Translations under genes and position numbers: made by a program
Assembly: GCF_017349075.1 (NCBI RefSeq)
Contig: NZ_JAFMOF010000002.1
Location: 1,736,001-1,800,000 of the forward strand
Direction of reading: 5' to 3'
DNA length: 64,000 nucleotides
Source of the DNA: Streptomyces triculaminicus
GTDB lineage: Bacteria > Actinomycetota > Actinomycetes > Streptomycetales > Streptomycetaceae
Shown: positions 8,654 through 16,676 of the stretch, in pieces
How the letters are laid out: each line of letters begins with the position of its first letter
How positions within the stretch are numbered: position 1 is the stretch's first letter
Notes under the pieces: generated by a model
The model's input: only the letters and a program-made list of their open reading frames with translations
Database searches by the model: none
Told to the model about the DNA's origin: nothing

Positions 8654-9529
8654 TTAGATGATCGGCGGGCGGCCCAGCCTCGTCATGCGCCACACCGTGG
8701 CCCACCTGACCGGCCGGCGTCGCCCGCACGGCGTTCGGAGCCCTTCCCGGAAGCCGCCCGCCCAGGCCCGGAGCCCGCCGAGAGAGCGTGTGCGGGCGAG
8801 AGTGAGCAAGGTCCACACCGTGAGGTAGACGGGCGCCAGGACGGCAGGCAGGTGGCGCTTGGCCAGCCAGACGCGGTTACGGGCGACCATCCGGTGATAG
8901 ACCGCGTGGCGGGTGGGAAGAGTGCGCGGGTGCTGGAGTACGAGCGCGGGTTCGTAGAGGATCTTCCAACCGGCGTCCAGGGCCCGCCATGCCAGGTCGG
9001 TCTCTTCGTGGGCGTAGAAGAACTCCTCCGGCCATCCGCCGGTCTGCTCCAGCATGGGCATCGACAAGGCGTGCCCTCCGCCAAGGAACGTCGTCACCAG
9101 GCCCCGGCGCATCGGGTCCGAGGCCCGCAGGCGAGGGACGTGCCGACGCTGGGTGTGCCCGGTCTCGTCGGCGATCCGGAAACTGACGATGCCCAGTCGG
9201 TTATCCCGCTCATACAGCGACTGAATGAGGGTGAAGACATCCGGGCTGATCAGGAGCCCGTCGTCGTCCAGGTCCACGACGACATCCACGTCCCCGGCTT
9301 CCTGCAGGGCACGCAGGGCGACGTTGCGCCCGCCGGAGACGCCCAGGTTCTCGGGCAGCTCGATGCCGGTCACGCCGTCGGGCAGGGGCGGCAGGGGAGA
9401 CCCATTGCCGACCACCACCACGTGGGCCGGGGCGGTGTCCTGTTTGGCGACCGAGTCCAGGAGCGCTTGCAACTCTTGCGGCCGGTTGCCCATCGTCAAG
9501 ATGGCGACGCCTAGGCGCGGGTGACGCAC
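8654..9529 (-). CDS. Family 2 glycosyltransferase
   Basis: A 291-residue GT-A fold enzyme that should transfer a sugar from a nucleotide donor. The N-terminal fold is typical (LGVAILTMGNRPQELQALLD, VVVVGNGSP), the donor/metal motif is VVVDLDDDG near residues 83-91, and the EETDLAWRAL segment near residue 175 carries the acidic catalytic base region. A hydrophobic C-terminal stretch (LPAVLAPVYLTVWTLLTLA) suggests membrane association. The GTG start at 9529 follows an AGGAGGGA site. No other sugar or cell-wall gene is adjacent, so acceptor and pathway are unknown. Confidence 0.8.
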   Translation of the reverse strand: MRHPRLGVAILTMGNRPQELQALLDSVAKQDTAPAHVVVVGNGSPLPPLPDGVTGIELPENLGVSGGRNVALRALQEAGDVDVVVDLDDDGLLISPDVFTLIQSLYERDNRLGIVSFRIADETGHTQRRHVPRLRASDPMRRGLVTTFLGGGHALSMPMLEQTGGWPEEFFYAHEETDLAWRALDAGWKILYEPALVLQHPRTLPTRHAVYHRMVARNRVWLAKRHLPAVLAPVYLTVWTLLTLARTRSLGGLRAWAGGFREGLRTPCGRRRPVRWATVWRMTRLGRPPII

Positions 9530-9605
9530 GGGTGAACGCTCCCTCCTCCACCGGATGGTTCCGCGATGCTAGCGGCTCACAGAGTCAGAGCCGGGCAGAG
9601 GACAC

Positions 9606-9884
9606 GTGATCAGTCAGGAGCCGAAGGGTGCAGCCGCAGTGATCACCAACGGACAGGGTGAATACCCGCTGCACCTGCGGGACAACATCATGCATCTGCC
9701 ATCCGGGTACCTGGCCCCTGGTCCCTGGTCCTACGAATTGTCCGGCCGATCATGTGAATGTCGCCTGCCCAGGTCGTTGCCCAGGGCGCAGACTCCCTGG
9801 GCAAGCTTGTGCCGGAACTGCGCCGGATGTCCGGCCGTCCTCACATCGCCATGCGATCACAGGCTTGACCTCAATCCCGCTTGA
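9606..9884 (+). pseudogene. NUDIX hydrolase fragment
   Basis: The first 45 or so residues (AAAVITNGQGEYPLHLRDNI and the following LAPGPWSYELSGR) resemble the first strands of a NUDIX hydrolase, where YLLHLRD and PGxWxxxGG are usual. The Nudix box itself (GX5EX7REUXEEXGU) is absent and the frame continues into unrelated sequence, so this is most likely a truncated relic. The resemblance was judged by eye. Confidence 0.4.
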
Positions 9885-9893
9885 GGTGTGACG

Positions 9894-10307
9894 ATGATCC
9901 ACATGACCACGGAATCCATATCCCACGCGGCAGATGTCGAAGCGATCACCCAGCTCGTCGCCACCGTCGAGCACTCTCAGCAGACCAAGGACCCGGAGGA
10001 GTTCCTCGGCCTCTTCCACCCGGACGCAATCTGGACGACGGCCCACGGCAAAGTCCTCATCGGCCTCGACGCGATCTCGGAGTTCACCCGCAAGGTCCTC
10101 CCTGCGGCGAGCTGGGACGGCAAGGTCACCTACGAGGTGGTCCACGTGCTCTTCATCCGTCCCGACGTCGCTGCGGTCAAGGTCCGTCAGCGTTACCTGG
10201 CCCCGGGCGAGGAGAGCGAGGGAGCCCCGCTGTACGTGATCTCGAAGCAGACCGACGGCCGCTGGCTGCTGACCGCCTGCCAGAACACGGGGGTCGTCGC
10301 CGACTAA
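9894..10307 (+). CDS. SgcJ/EcaC or SnoaL-like (NTF2-fold) protein
   Basis: A 137-residue NTF2-fold protein of the SgcJ/EcaC type: ITQLVATVEHSQQTKDPEEF then LFHPDAIWTTAHGKVLIGLD, the strand-rich half with VVHVLFIRPDVAAVKVRQRY, and YVISKQTDGRWLLTACQNT at the end. Relatives act as small oxygenases, cyclases or binding proteins; no substrate can be read. ATG 9894 is preferred because GAGG lies seven bases upstream; GTG 9888 is too close to that site. Confidence 0.75.
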   Translation: MIHMTTESISHAADVEAITQLVATVEHSQQTKDPEEFLGLFHPDAIWTTAHGKVLIGLDAISEFTRKVLPAASWDGKVTYEVVHVLFIRPDVAAVKVRQRYLAPGEESEGAPLYVISKQTDGRWLLTACQNTGVVAD

Positions 10308-10322
10308 GGGGTGTCCGGGCGA

Positions 10323-10388
10323 TCATGAGCGGAGCCAGATGACCAGCGCGGCGACGGTGGCAGTGCCTCGGCAGAGCTTCTCCGCCCA
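10323..10388 (-). pseudogene. Transposase 3' relic (IS5-like)
   Basis: A short open stretch ends with LCRGTATVAALVIWLRS and a stop, the pattern found at the C-termini of IS5-type DDE transposases in Streptomyces. Nothing upstream in frame continues the homology, so only the tail survives. Assigned by eye from a short segment. Confidence 0.35.
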
Positions 10389-10457
10389 TCCGTCACATTC
10401 TCCTGTTGGGATCCGTCAGGGAGGTGAAGCGGATCAACAGATGAAAGAGAGCACTCC

Positions 10458-10865
10458 ATGCTGACCAACGTCATGTACGTGACGCTCTACGTCACCGACC
10501 AGGACCGCGCGCTGAGGTTCTACACGGAGCAGCTCGGCCTGGAGAAGCGCATCGACTTCCCGGGCCCCGACGGACGTTTCCTCACGGTGGGCGCCCCCGG
10601 CGCTCCGGTCGAGATCATCCTGTGGGCGCACCTCGCGGCGGCGGGGCAGCCGACCGAGCCGGTGCCGGGCGCCACGCCCGGACCGGTCATCCTCGAGTCG
10701 GACGACCTGCGGGCGGACTTCAAGGTGTTCCGCGACCGCGGGGTGACCTTCGACCAGCCGGAACCGGAGGACTACGGGTTCGGCGTCCGCATCGATACGG
10801 CGGACCCGGACGGCAACCGCATCTCGCTGCGTGAGCGCAGCCGCGCAGGCCGTGCCAACGGCTGA
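10458..10865 (+). CDS. VOC family (glyoxalase/bleomycin resistance-like) protein
   Basis: A 135-residue vicinal oxygen chelate protein: VMYVTLYVTDQDRALRFYTE opens the first betaalphabetabetabeta unit, with LGLEKRIDFPGPDGRFLTVG after it. The second unit ends ADPDGNRISLRER with the usual Asp-Pro-Asp-Gly-Asn turn and a metal-ligand region. It probably binds or isomerises a small metabolite. It is followed by an exceptionally strong hairpin terminator. Start ATG 10458 has GAGAG upstream. Confidence 0.8.
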   Translation: MLTNVMYVTLYVTDQDRALRFYTEQLGLEKRIDFPGPDGRFLTVGAPGAPVEIILWAHLAAAGQPTEPVPGATPGPVILESDDLRADFKVFRDRGVTFDQPEPEDYGFGVRIDTADPDGNRISLRERSRAGRANG

Positions 10866-10874
10866 CCGTTCGTA

Positions 10875-10918
10875 GACCTGGTGTGGCCGGCGCCGACCGG
10901 CGCCGGCCACACCAGGTC
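10875..10918. terminator. Perfect 20-bp stem hairpin terminator
   Basis: Positions 10875-10894 are exactly reverse-complementary to 10899-10918 with a four-base loop. It lies ten bases after the VOC gene stop. No poly-U follows, as usual for Streptomyces terminators. Confidence 0.8.
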
Positions 10919-10939
10919 GAAACGATGATGGCGATGAGC

Positions 10940-11401
10940 ATGACGATGTTGAACGCAAACCTGCAGCAGCTGCTCGAACTGACCGTCGCGGGCCGCGGCC
11001 AGGAAGGCTTGGGCCACCTCGCGTTGTTGTCGTCCGGCGCTTGCCGGCTGCTGGGCGGCTTGTACTTTCCCGCGGGCGCGGGTGGTGAGCATTTTGGTCG
11101 CGTCGGAGGACTTGCCGAGAACGGGGCCGATCTCCGCGAAGGGCACGGCGAACACGTCGTGCAGCACGAACGCCAGGCGTTCAACCGGGCGCAGCGAGTC
11201 GAGGACCGTCAGCAGCGCGAGGCTGACGGAGTCCCCGAGTGCAACAGGTCTTCCCCGAGCGGGAGCGTCGTCGAGCGTCACGGTGAACTCGGGCAGCTGG
11301 TCGTCGTAGGAGACTTCCGGGCGGGTCCGGCCTGAGCGCAGGACATCGAGGGTGATGCGGCCGAAAGCAGCCGGGATCGGGGATGATGCGTCGGCAGGCA
11401 C
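10940..11401 (-). pseudogene. ECF sigma factor (SigJ/ECF41-like) remnant
   Basis: The frame preserves the sigma-2/sigma-4 linker (LDVLRSGRTRPE), all of sigma region 4 (LRPVERLAFVLHDVFAVPFA, then EIGPVLGKSSDATKMLTTRA) and the start of the SnoaL-like C-terminal domain (REVAQAFLAAARDGQFEQLL). Nearly all of region 2, needed for core polymerase and -10 binding, is missing, and the C-terminal domain breaks off after about 20 residues. This is therefore a dead fragment of an ECF41-type sigma gene rather than a working regulator. Confidence 0.6.
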
Positions 11402-11566
11402 AGTCTTCCACTCGGGACATGGGGCGTCGAGAACTCCATGATCTTCGGACCCCGTGCGCGGGCCGGCCCCATCTCAGGTGACGCGCAGCGCGCACCTGCG
11501 CGAGCTGCCTGGCCTCCCCCCGACGAACAGCGCTGTGGGCAGGTCGGACAACGCCTGGATCCGCAC

Positions 11567-12460
11567 CTAACCGAGTGCCGGAGGGTGCTCGGCCGGACGG
11601 CGGCCCCAGGCCGAGATCAGCGGCGCGAGTGTCAGGTCGAGTCTGCCCGCGTGGATGGCGGCCAGGTGTGCGTCGATCTCGGCGTCGTCGGCCAGGCCGG
11701 CCGCGAGCAGCTCGCCGCGCACGTGCCGGATGGTCGCCGCCTCCAGCCGGTCGCAGGCCAGGCCGCCGACCGGGAAAGAGCCCGCCGCGGCGACATCTAC
11801 CAAGCCGGCCTCACGCAATGCCCGCGGCAGTGTCCGGCCGTAGCGCAGGTCCGCGCCGCGGCGCGTCAGCAGCTCTCGGACCGCGTCGCGCAGCCGGTTG
11901 GCCCGCCGCTGCGCGGGGCCGCTGTCGTCCAGGCATGCCAGTGGCTGCAGAGCGGTATCGGCGTCCTCGACCAGCAGCCAGCCGCCGGGCCGTAGCGCTG
12001 CCGCCATCGTGGCCAACGCGCGAGCCCGGTCGGGTACATGGACCAGCACGAGCCGGGCGTGCACCAGATCGAACGTCCCCGGCTCCGGGGACGGATCAGT
12101 GGCGACGTCGTGCCGGCGCACCTCGTACCCGTCGCCTGTCTTCAGCCACGACGGGTCGATGTCCGTGGCCAGCACGTGCCCGGTCGGACCGACGGCCGCC
12201 GCGAGCGCTTCCGGGATACCGGGGCCACCGGCCCCCACCTCCCAGCAGCGCGAGCCGGCCCTGACCCCCAGTCGATCGAAGTGCCCGCGCGTCACACCGT
12301 CGAACAGCTCGGCCAGCCAAACGAATCGCTCGCCCGCCTCGGCGCGCGCGTTGTCCAGCAGGTACCCGCGGGCGGCAGCGGACTCTCCACCGGGCGCGGT
12401 AGTCCCGTCTGTGGGATCCGGTCGGCCACCGACGTGCGGCGGGCGGGGCGAGGAGGTCAT
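11567..12460 (-). CDS. Class I SAM-dependent methyltransferase
   Basis: A 297-residue Rossmann methyltransferase. The SAM-binding motif I is CWEVGAGGPGIPEAL near residues 72-86, motif II is VLATDIDPSWL, and the post-motif segment FDLVHARLVLVHVPDRARAL is typical of UbiE-type enzymes, followed by ALRPGGWLLVEDAD. Nothing in the sequence fixes the acceptor. It stands between transposase relics and may be a passenger of an older insertion. Confidence 0.75.
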   Translation of the reverse strand: MTSSPRPPHVGGRPDPTDGTTAPGGESAAARGYLLDNARAEAGERFVWLAELFDGVTRGHFDRLGVRAGSRCWEVGAGGPGIPEALAAAVGPTGHVLATDIDPSWLKTGDGYEVRRHDVATDPSPEPGTFDLVHARLVLVHVPDRARALATMAAALRPGGWLLVEDADTALQPLACLDDSGPAQRRANRLRDAVRELLTRRGADLRYGRTLPRALREAGLVDVAAAGSFPVGGLACDRLEAATIRHVRGELLAAGLADDAEIDAHLAAIHAGRLDLTLAPLISAWGRRPAEHPPALG

Positions 12461-12561
12461 GACTACATGGTCAACCTTCCCAGGCCACCAGCGCCACGAC
12501 CACGGGAGAGGGATGCCTCACACAGCCGGCGAACCCCGCACGTCCTACAGCACGGTTCTGC

Positions 12562-12639
12562 ACCGTGACGCGCTACGACAGGCTCGCCGTCCGCTACCAG
12601 CCGACCGTCCAACTCACCCTGACACGGCAAGCGCTGTGA
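12562..12639 (+). pseudogene. DDE transposase C-terminal relic
   Basis: A 25-codon remnant reads TVTRYDRLAVRYQPTVQL and ends in a stop. This closely matches the C-terminus of IS5-family transposases (TRYDKLAVRYxATV). The catalytic region is absent. It lies in the otherwise empty 310-base gap between the methyltransferase and the toxin-like gene. Confidence 0.5.
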
Positions 12640-12719
12640 TCACGTCTCAAACACGTCGTAGCGGACCCCCGGGCCGTGAGGTCGGCCACGAGGTGCTCCC
12701 GAGGTGTGAGAGCGCAAGA

Positions 12720-12749
12720 GGCGCCGGCCGTGGGGAAGCGGCCGGCGCC
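12720..12749. terminator. Hairpin terminator of the CdtB-like gene
   Basis: GGCGCCGGCCG at 12720-12730 pairs perfectly with 12739-12749 across an eight-base loop, 20 bases past the stop of the minus-strand nuclease-lectin gene. Confidence 0.7.
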
Positions 12750-12769
12750 CTGTGTGTGCGGGACGGGGC

Positions 12770-14062
12770 TCAGAAACGGGGGTGCAGGTAGAAGGTCTCG
12801 TTGATGGCCGGGGTGCCGTCGGAGTTCCGCTGGTACGGCCACTGGATCAGCCAGGTCCCGTCACCCGTGCGGTTGTGGTCGACGTTGACCACCCGGCGGG
12901 TGCTGATGTTGCGCAGCACGGTGACGTTGGGGAAGCGCCAGTTGGGGTGTTCCAGCGTGAAGTTCTGGGTGTCGCGCTGGGAGCCACCCGGGTCGGGCTC
13001 GCCGTTGGGGCCGTGGCAGTCCCAGATGTTCAGGTAGTCGCCGTTGTTGCTCTTCTGGCCCCGGTGGACGTCGAGGCACTTGCCGCTGCTGAGGGTCTGG
13101 ATGCGGTACAACGGCTGCCCGGTCTCAGCTGAGCGTCCCATGGGCAGCAGTCGCCAGCGCTGGTTGCTGGCGCCGTTGGCGTGGTAGATGATCACGTGGC
13201 TGCCGTTGGCGCTCTGGCCGTTGTAGACGTCCAGGAGCCGGTCACTGTTGTCCGCGTGGATGGTCAGGTCCCGTGGGCTCCCCGAGGCGCGCAGGGTGGA
13301 GAAGCCGACAGGCCAGTGGTCGCTTCCGTAGTTCGGGTTCACGGTCGCGTGCCAGTTCTGCGTGTTGACGTTGGAGGCCGCGTAGTCCAGCTCGTTGTTG
13401 CTCAGTTGGGTGGCCTGCCCGCTGTTGTAGATCCGGGTGTTCTGCGGCACGCCGTCGTTGGCGACGGCCTGCGGGGAGCGGTTGAAGTCACCGAGCACGA
13501 CCCAGTTCGCGATGTTGTTGTTGGACGCGTACCCGGCGACCCGGCGGATGAGGCCGGCCGCGTCGTTGGGCCGCCCGCCGTTGGACGCCGCGTGCACGGA
13601 GGCGAAGACGGTCCCGTCCTCGCGGCGCACCGCCGCGAGTGCGGAGCGGTAGCCGCCCGTCAGCTCGTGGACGGAGTCCGGGAAGAACGACGTGACGATG
13701 CCCAGGTTGCGGGAGCGCTGGTTGAGGATGTGGAGGTAACGGAACTGCCCGTTGCCGATGTCCCACAGGTACGAGCGGATGTTGCCGTTCTGGCCGAGCA
13801 GGTGCGACCCGCCGGGGGCGGCTCTGGGCACCTCCTGGAGGGCCACGACGCTGAACGTGCGCGACAGCGTCCGCACGCCCGACCAACGGTCGGAACCAAC
13901 CTGCATGTTCCAGGTGGCCAGGCGGTGGGTGTCGGGGTTCGCGGCGGCCGCGGGACCGCCGCCGACAAGAAGCATCGCGCAGGCGAGCACCCCGGCCAGC
14001 ACCAGGGCGCCGATCCGGCGCACAGGCGTGACCGGGGCTTTATTGGAGGGCGTCAAGGACAT
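12770..14062 (-). CDS. Secreted CdtB-like nuclease fused to ricin-type lectin
   Basis: A 430-residue exported protein. Residues 1-41 form a signal peptide (basic start, hydrophobic VLAGVLACAMLLVGG, AAA cleavage region). Residues 45-260 are an endonuclease/exonuclease/phosphatase domain most like cytolethal distending toxin subunit B: ATWNMQ near 49-54, ALQE with Glu77, VHAASNGG with His157, GDFNRSP with Asp192/Asn194, and SDHWPV with His249. All catalytic positions look present. Residues 264-430 are a ricin-type beta-trefoil lectin with Q-x-W-like repeats (NQRWRLL, LDVYNGQS, CLDVHRGQ). In Gram-negative Cdt the lectin-like subunits CdtA/CdtC are separate; here binding and nuclease parts are one chain. 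Start ATG 14062 has GAAGGA upstream. An extracellular nuclease with carbohydrate targeting is also possible. Confidence 0.8.
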   Translation of the reverse strand: MSLTPSNKAPVTPVRRIGALVLAGVLACAMLLVGGGPAAAANPDTHRLATWNMQVGSDRWSGVRTLSRTFSVVALQEVPRAAPGGSHLLGQNGNIRSYLWDIGNGQFRYLHILNQRSRNLGIVTSFFPDSVHELTGGYRSALAAVRREDGTVFASVHAASNGGRPNDAAGLIRRVAGYASNNNIANWVVLGDFNRSPQAVANDGVPQNTRIYNSGQATQLSNNELDYAASNVNTQNWHATVNPNYGSDHWPVGFSTLRASGSPRDLTIHADNSDRLLDVYNGQSANGSHVIIYHANGASNQRWRLLPMGRSAETGQPLYRIQTLSSGKCLDVHRGQKSNNGDYLNIWDCHGPNGEPDPGGSQRDTQNFTLEHPNWRFPNVTVLRNISTRRVVNVDHNRTGDGTWLIQWPYQRNSDGTPAINETFYLHPRF

Positions 14063-14279
14063 GCCGTGATCCTTCACTTCGGGCCTCGCCCCACGGAAGG
14101 GGGGAACGGGCCGAAGATTCGGAAGGGAAAGGGCCTGCGGCTGGCTCGGGTGGCAGCGGGAGCCGGGGCTGGTGCTGTCGCCATCGATAGGGATGGTGGG
14201 CTCGCAGCGATGCCCTTGCCAGGGGCGGCCCGCAGGTTCCCTTGGCGTGATCAGCAGCCAAGCCTGATCGACAGATACC

Positions 14280-14572
14280 GCGAGAAGCCCGGACAGTGTC
14301 GGGCCGGGAATGTACGCCGTGGCCAGCCAGGGCGCGTCCGGGTCTGCGTCCACGACCGGGGCCGTGTGGAAGCCGCCGACCTTGCGCGCGGCATCGACCT
14401 CGGCACGGAACCGCTTGCGAAAGTGCGGATCGGCGGCCAGCTCAGGGCGCGCCACCTTGATGGCCACGGGGCGACCACCCCGGGACCGTGCCAGATACGC
14501 CGTGCCCATGCCGCCCGCGCCGAGCTCTCGCTCCACGGCCTACGCGCCGATACGCCGCGGCAGATTCCCCAT
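14280..14572 (-). pseudogene. Ser/Thr protein kinase N-terminal remnant
   Basis: From ATG 14572 the frame reads a normal Streptomyces Pkn start (LPRRIGA), then a TAG at 14542-14540 where a Tyr is usual, then AVERELGAGGMGTAYLARS with the glycine-rich loop, the AIKV lysine and FRAEVDAARKVGGFHTAPVV. Homology stops after the ATAYIPGPTL segment; the catalytic HRD and DFG motifs are missing. The gene has both a nonsense codon and a deleted C-terminal part. It is read in frame with the downstream nuclease gene, but that gene has its own ribosome site and signal peptide. Confidence 0.65.
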
Positions 14573-14980
14573 GACCTCCATGCCCCGTACGCCTCTCGAG
14601 GCCGAGAACCGGGTGACCGTTTCAAGGTTCTGGCCACGCCTGCCGGATCAAGCTCCTCAAGCGAAGCATGTACGGATGTGCGTCCTTCCCCCTCCTGCGT
14701 GGGAAGCCATCGCCGCAGGTGCCCCGGCGGCGCGGCGACCAGCTATGCCGATGGCGACGCCAGAAGAACGACCCGATGTGCGCGAAGGAGCGCGCTGTCT
14801 GCGGCGGAACCCCACTTCTGCCGCGGTCTGTGCCGTCCATGGCCCGCGCTGACCCAGACGCCGCACCTTAACCGCCTGGCAGCATCCTGACGTCGGTTCG
14901 CCGTGTGATGGGATGTCCGTCGAAGGAAACGCGGGCACACCGCGGTCGGGCATGGATATGGAACGGGGAGCGACAGCATC
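14573..14980. other. Gap beside the kinase relic
   Basis: About 400 bases with no supportable gene; open frames in it have no ribosome site or recognisable family. It probably contains the promoter of the next plus-strand gene. Confidence 0.4.
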
Positions 14981-15730
14981 ATGGCAAGCGGGCACGACAC
15001 CGACCAGGGGCGCAATGGCCTCCGGCCGTTGCCGACGCGCGCCTTGGTCCGTGAGTCCGAGCGATCGCGGCGGCTCCTGAACTCCGGGGACTGGCGCCCG
15101 GCCCCGGCGGACACCGACGCCGCAGCGGCCGTCCTGACGCGCCTGACCGCCCCTCTCCCGACCCGGCGGACCGCGACGGAAAAGACCCAGGCTACGGATC
15201 GGGACCGGCGGCTTCAGCGCATCCTGCGCACCGCCCTCCACCACCTCGACGCGGACGCCGTCAGCCCGCCGGCCGCCGCCCTCCTGGCAGCTGTCGCCCG
15301 CGCCCTCCTGCCCTGGCACGCCGCCCCGAACCCGCCGGCCGCCGCAGCGGCCCCGAGGTACGGAGCCCCGCCAGGGACACCGGCCGGCGTGGCAGCGCCG
15401 CCTACCGAGGCAGGAGAAGCCCTGCTCCCGGACCTGATCGCCCTGTTCACTGTCCTGGCCGCGCCGAGCCCGCCGGGCACCGTCCCGTGCGCACCCACCA
15501 TCGAGCCGTGGACGGTCCGGCACGCGGGCCCGTTCCGTCGCCACGGTCGCCCCGCTCCCGGGGTGTGGACGGCCGAGACCGTCGCCTGCCCGGGGTGCGG
15601 GCGCACGGCCGGCCCGTGGACCGTGACCTGTGACTGGCAACTGCTCACACTGGGCTGCCCGTGCGGGACCGTCACCCGTGATCACGGGCTCTCGTTCTCC
15701 GAGGTCTGGCTCCTCCTGCCGGACGCGTGA
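14981..15730 (+). CDS. Hypothetical protein with C-terminal zinc-ribbon-like Cys pattern
   Basis: A 249-residue Ala/Pro-rich protein. The N-terminal half is helical and low in complexity. The C-terminal 60 residues carry a conserved-looking module with paired cysteines (VACPGCGRTAGPW, then TCDWQLLTLGCPCG), which could bind zinc. No family is recognised. The ATG has a GGGGAG site upstream. It is isolated from its neighbours by long gaps. Confidence 0.55.
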   Translation: MASGHDTDQGRNGLRPLPTRALVRESERSRRLLNSGDWRPAPADTDAAAAVLTRLTAPLPTRRTATEKTQATDRDRRLQRILRTALHHLDADAVSPPAAALLAAVARALLPWHAAPNPPAAAAAPRYGAPPGTPAGVAAPPTEAGEALLPDLIALFTVLAAPSPPGTVPCAPTIEPWTVRHAGPFRRHGRPAPGVWTAETVACPGCGRTAGPWTVTCDWQLLTLGCPCGTVTRDHGLSFSEVWLLLPDA

Positions 15731-16104
15731 GCGACGAGCGGGTGGGTCAGCCCGTGTGGGGCCGGCCCGACGCCGTCGTGCACGCAACGGACTGGTCGCG
15801 GCCGCCGGCTGTCGGACTTCGCCTGTGCCGGTGTTGATCTCCGTGAGCTGGACCCAGCCGGCGCGCGGTTCCTGGACGGCCGAGTTCTGCGCCTGAGGTC
15901 GCAGCGGACTTGCTCGGGGGGCGGCGCGTCGGCTCGGTGCAGGTTGTGTGGTCCACCACTCCAGAGGTGGGTGTGTGCGAACGCACGGGTAACTTTCGTT
16001 GCTGATGTACCGATGTCAGAGCAGTATGTGTCGCAGCCCCCTCCCCTTGAAGCCCCCTGAAGGCTCCTCCTCTTAGCGAGGACGACGGGCCGCACACGTG
16101 CATC

Positions 16105-16142
16105 GTTGCAACAACTTGCGCCATGGTGCAACATGTTGCAAC
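16105..16142. promoter_or_regulatory. Paired GTTGCAAC palindromes, probable XRE operator
   Basis: The palindrome GTTGCAAC occurs at 16105-16112 and again at 16135-16142, the second overlapping a 12-bp palindrome GCAACATGTTGC at 16128-16139. They lie 43-80 bases before the XRE gene start, where an autoregulator would bind. This stretch is unusually A/T-rich for the window. The 370 bases before it (15731-16104) contain no gene I can support. Confidence 0.6.
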
Positions 16143-16184
16143 GCCAAGGTGGTGAGCGGTGGTTGGGCGAATGGGGGATCGGGC

Positions 16185-16676
16185 GTGGATCGGAGTGATG
16201 GCCTCGCGGCGCAGCTCCATGCCGCGAAGACGGCCATCGCCGCGCGGATGCGACACCTGCGCCGGCACCACCCGGAAGGGCCGTTCAGCCTTGCGATGCT
16301 GGCTGAACGCACAGGTGTGTCCAAGCGCACCCTGGCATCGGCCGAATCCGCTGACGGCACGAATCTCACCATCGAAACCCTGGTCAAGGTGGCGCACAGC
16401 CTGGGCATCGAGAGGTGGGCCTACTTTCTCGACGAGCAGGTCTTTCAGCAGGTCAACGCCGAGCTGGAAGCGGTCGGTGAACTGCGTCGGCACGGCGTGG
16501 AGAGCATCTCCCTGCGTACGCGCGCGCCGCAGCCCGGGGGCCTTGCTCCAGAGCAGATGTCCGAGCTCCTCAAAGGGATCATCAATGCGGCGTCCAGGGC
16601 GCGGGAGTCCTTGCGGGACACCTCGGCCGCCGCGGACGACAGCGCGCGTCAGGCGTCGCCCGATCGCCTCACGTGA
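16185..16676 (+). CDS. XRE-family transcriptional regulator
   Basis: A 163-residue regulator. The helix-turn-helix lies near residues 33-65 (SLAMLAERTGVSKRTLASAE and LTIETLVKVAHSLGI); the rest is helical. It starts a four-gene overlapping operon with an ImmA/IrrE peptidase, the arrangement in which such a repressor is removed by regulated cleavage. GTG 16185 is chosen because GGGGGA lies six bases upstream and because this places the paired palindromes in the leader; the open frame itself extends upstream through them. Confidence 0.8.
   Translation: MDRSDGLAAQLHAAKTAIAARMRHLRRHHPEGPFSLAMLAERTGVSKRTLASAESADGTNLTIETLVKVAHSLGIERWAYFLDEQVFQQVNAELEAVGELRRHGVESISLRTRAPQPGGLAPEQMSELLKGIINAASRARESLRDTSAAADDSARQASPDRLT

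Noticed and set aside
12770..14536. Kinase-nuclease-lectin fusion protein
   Set aside because: The kinase part lacks its core and has a TAG just upstream; the nuclease has its own ribosome site and signal peptide from 14062.
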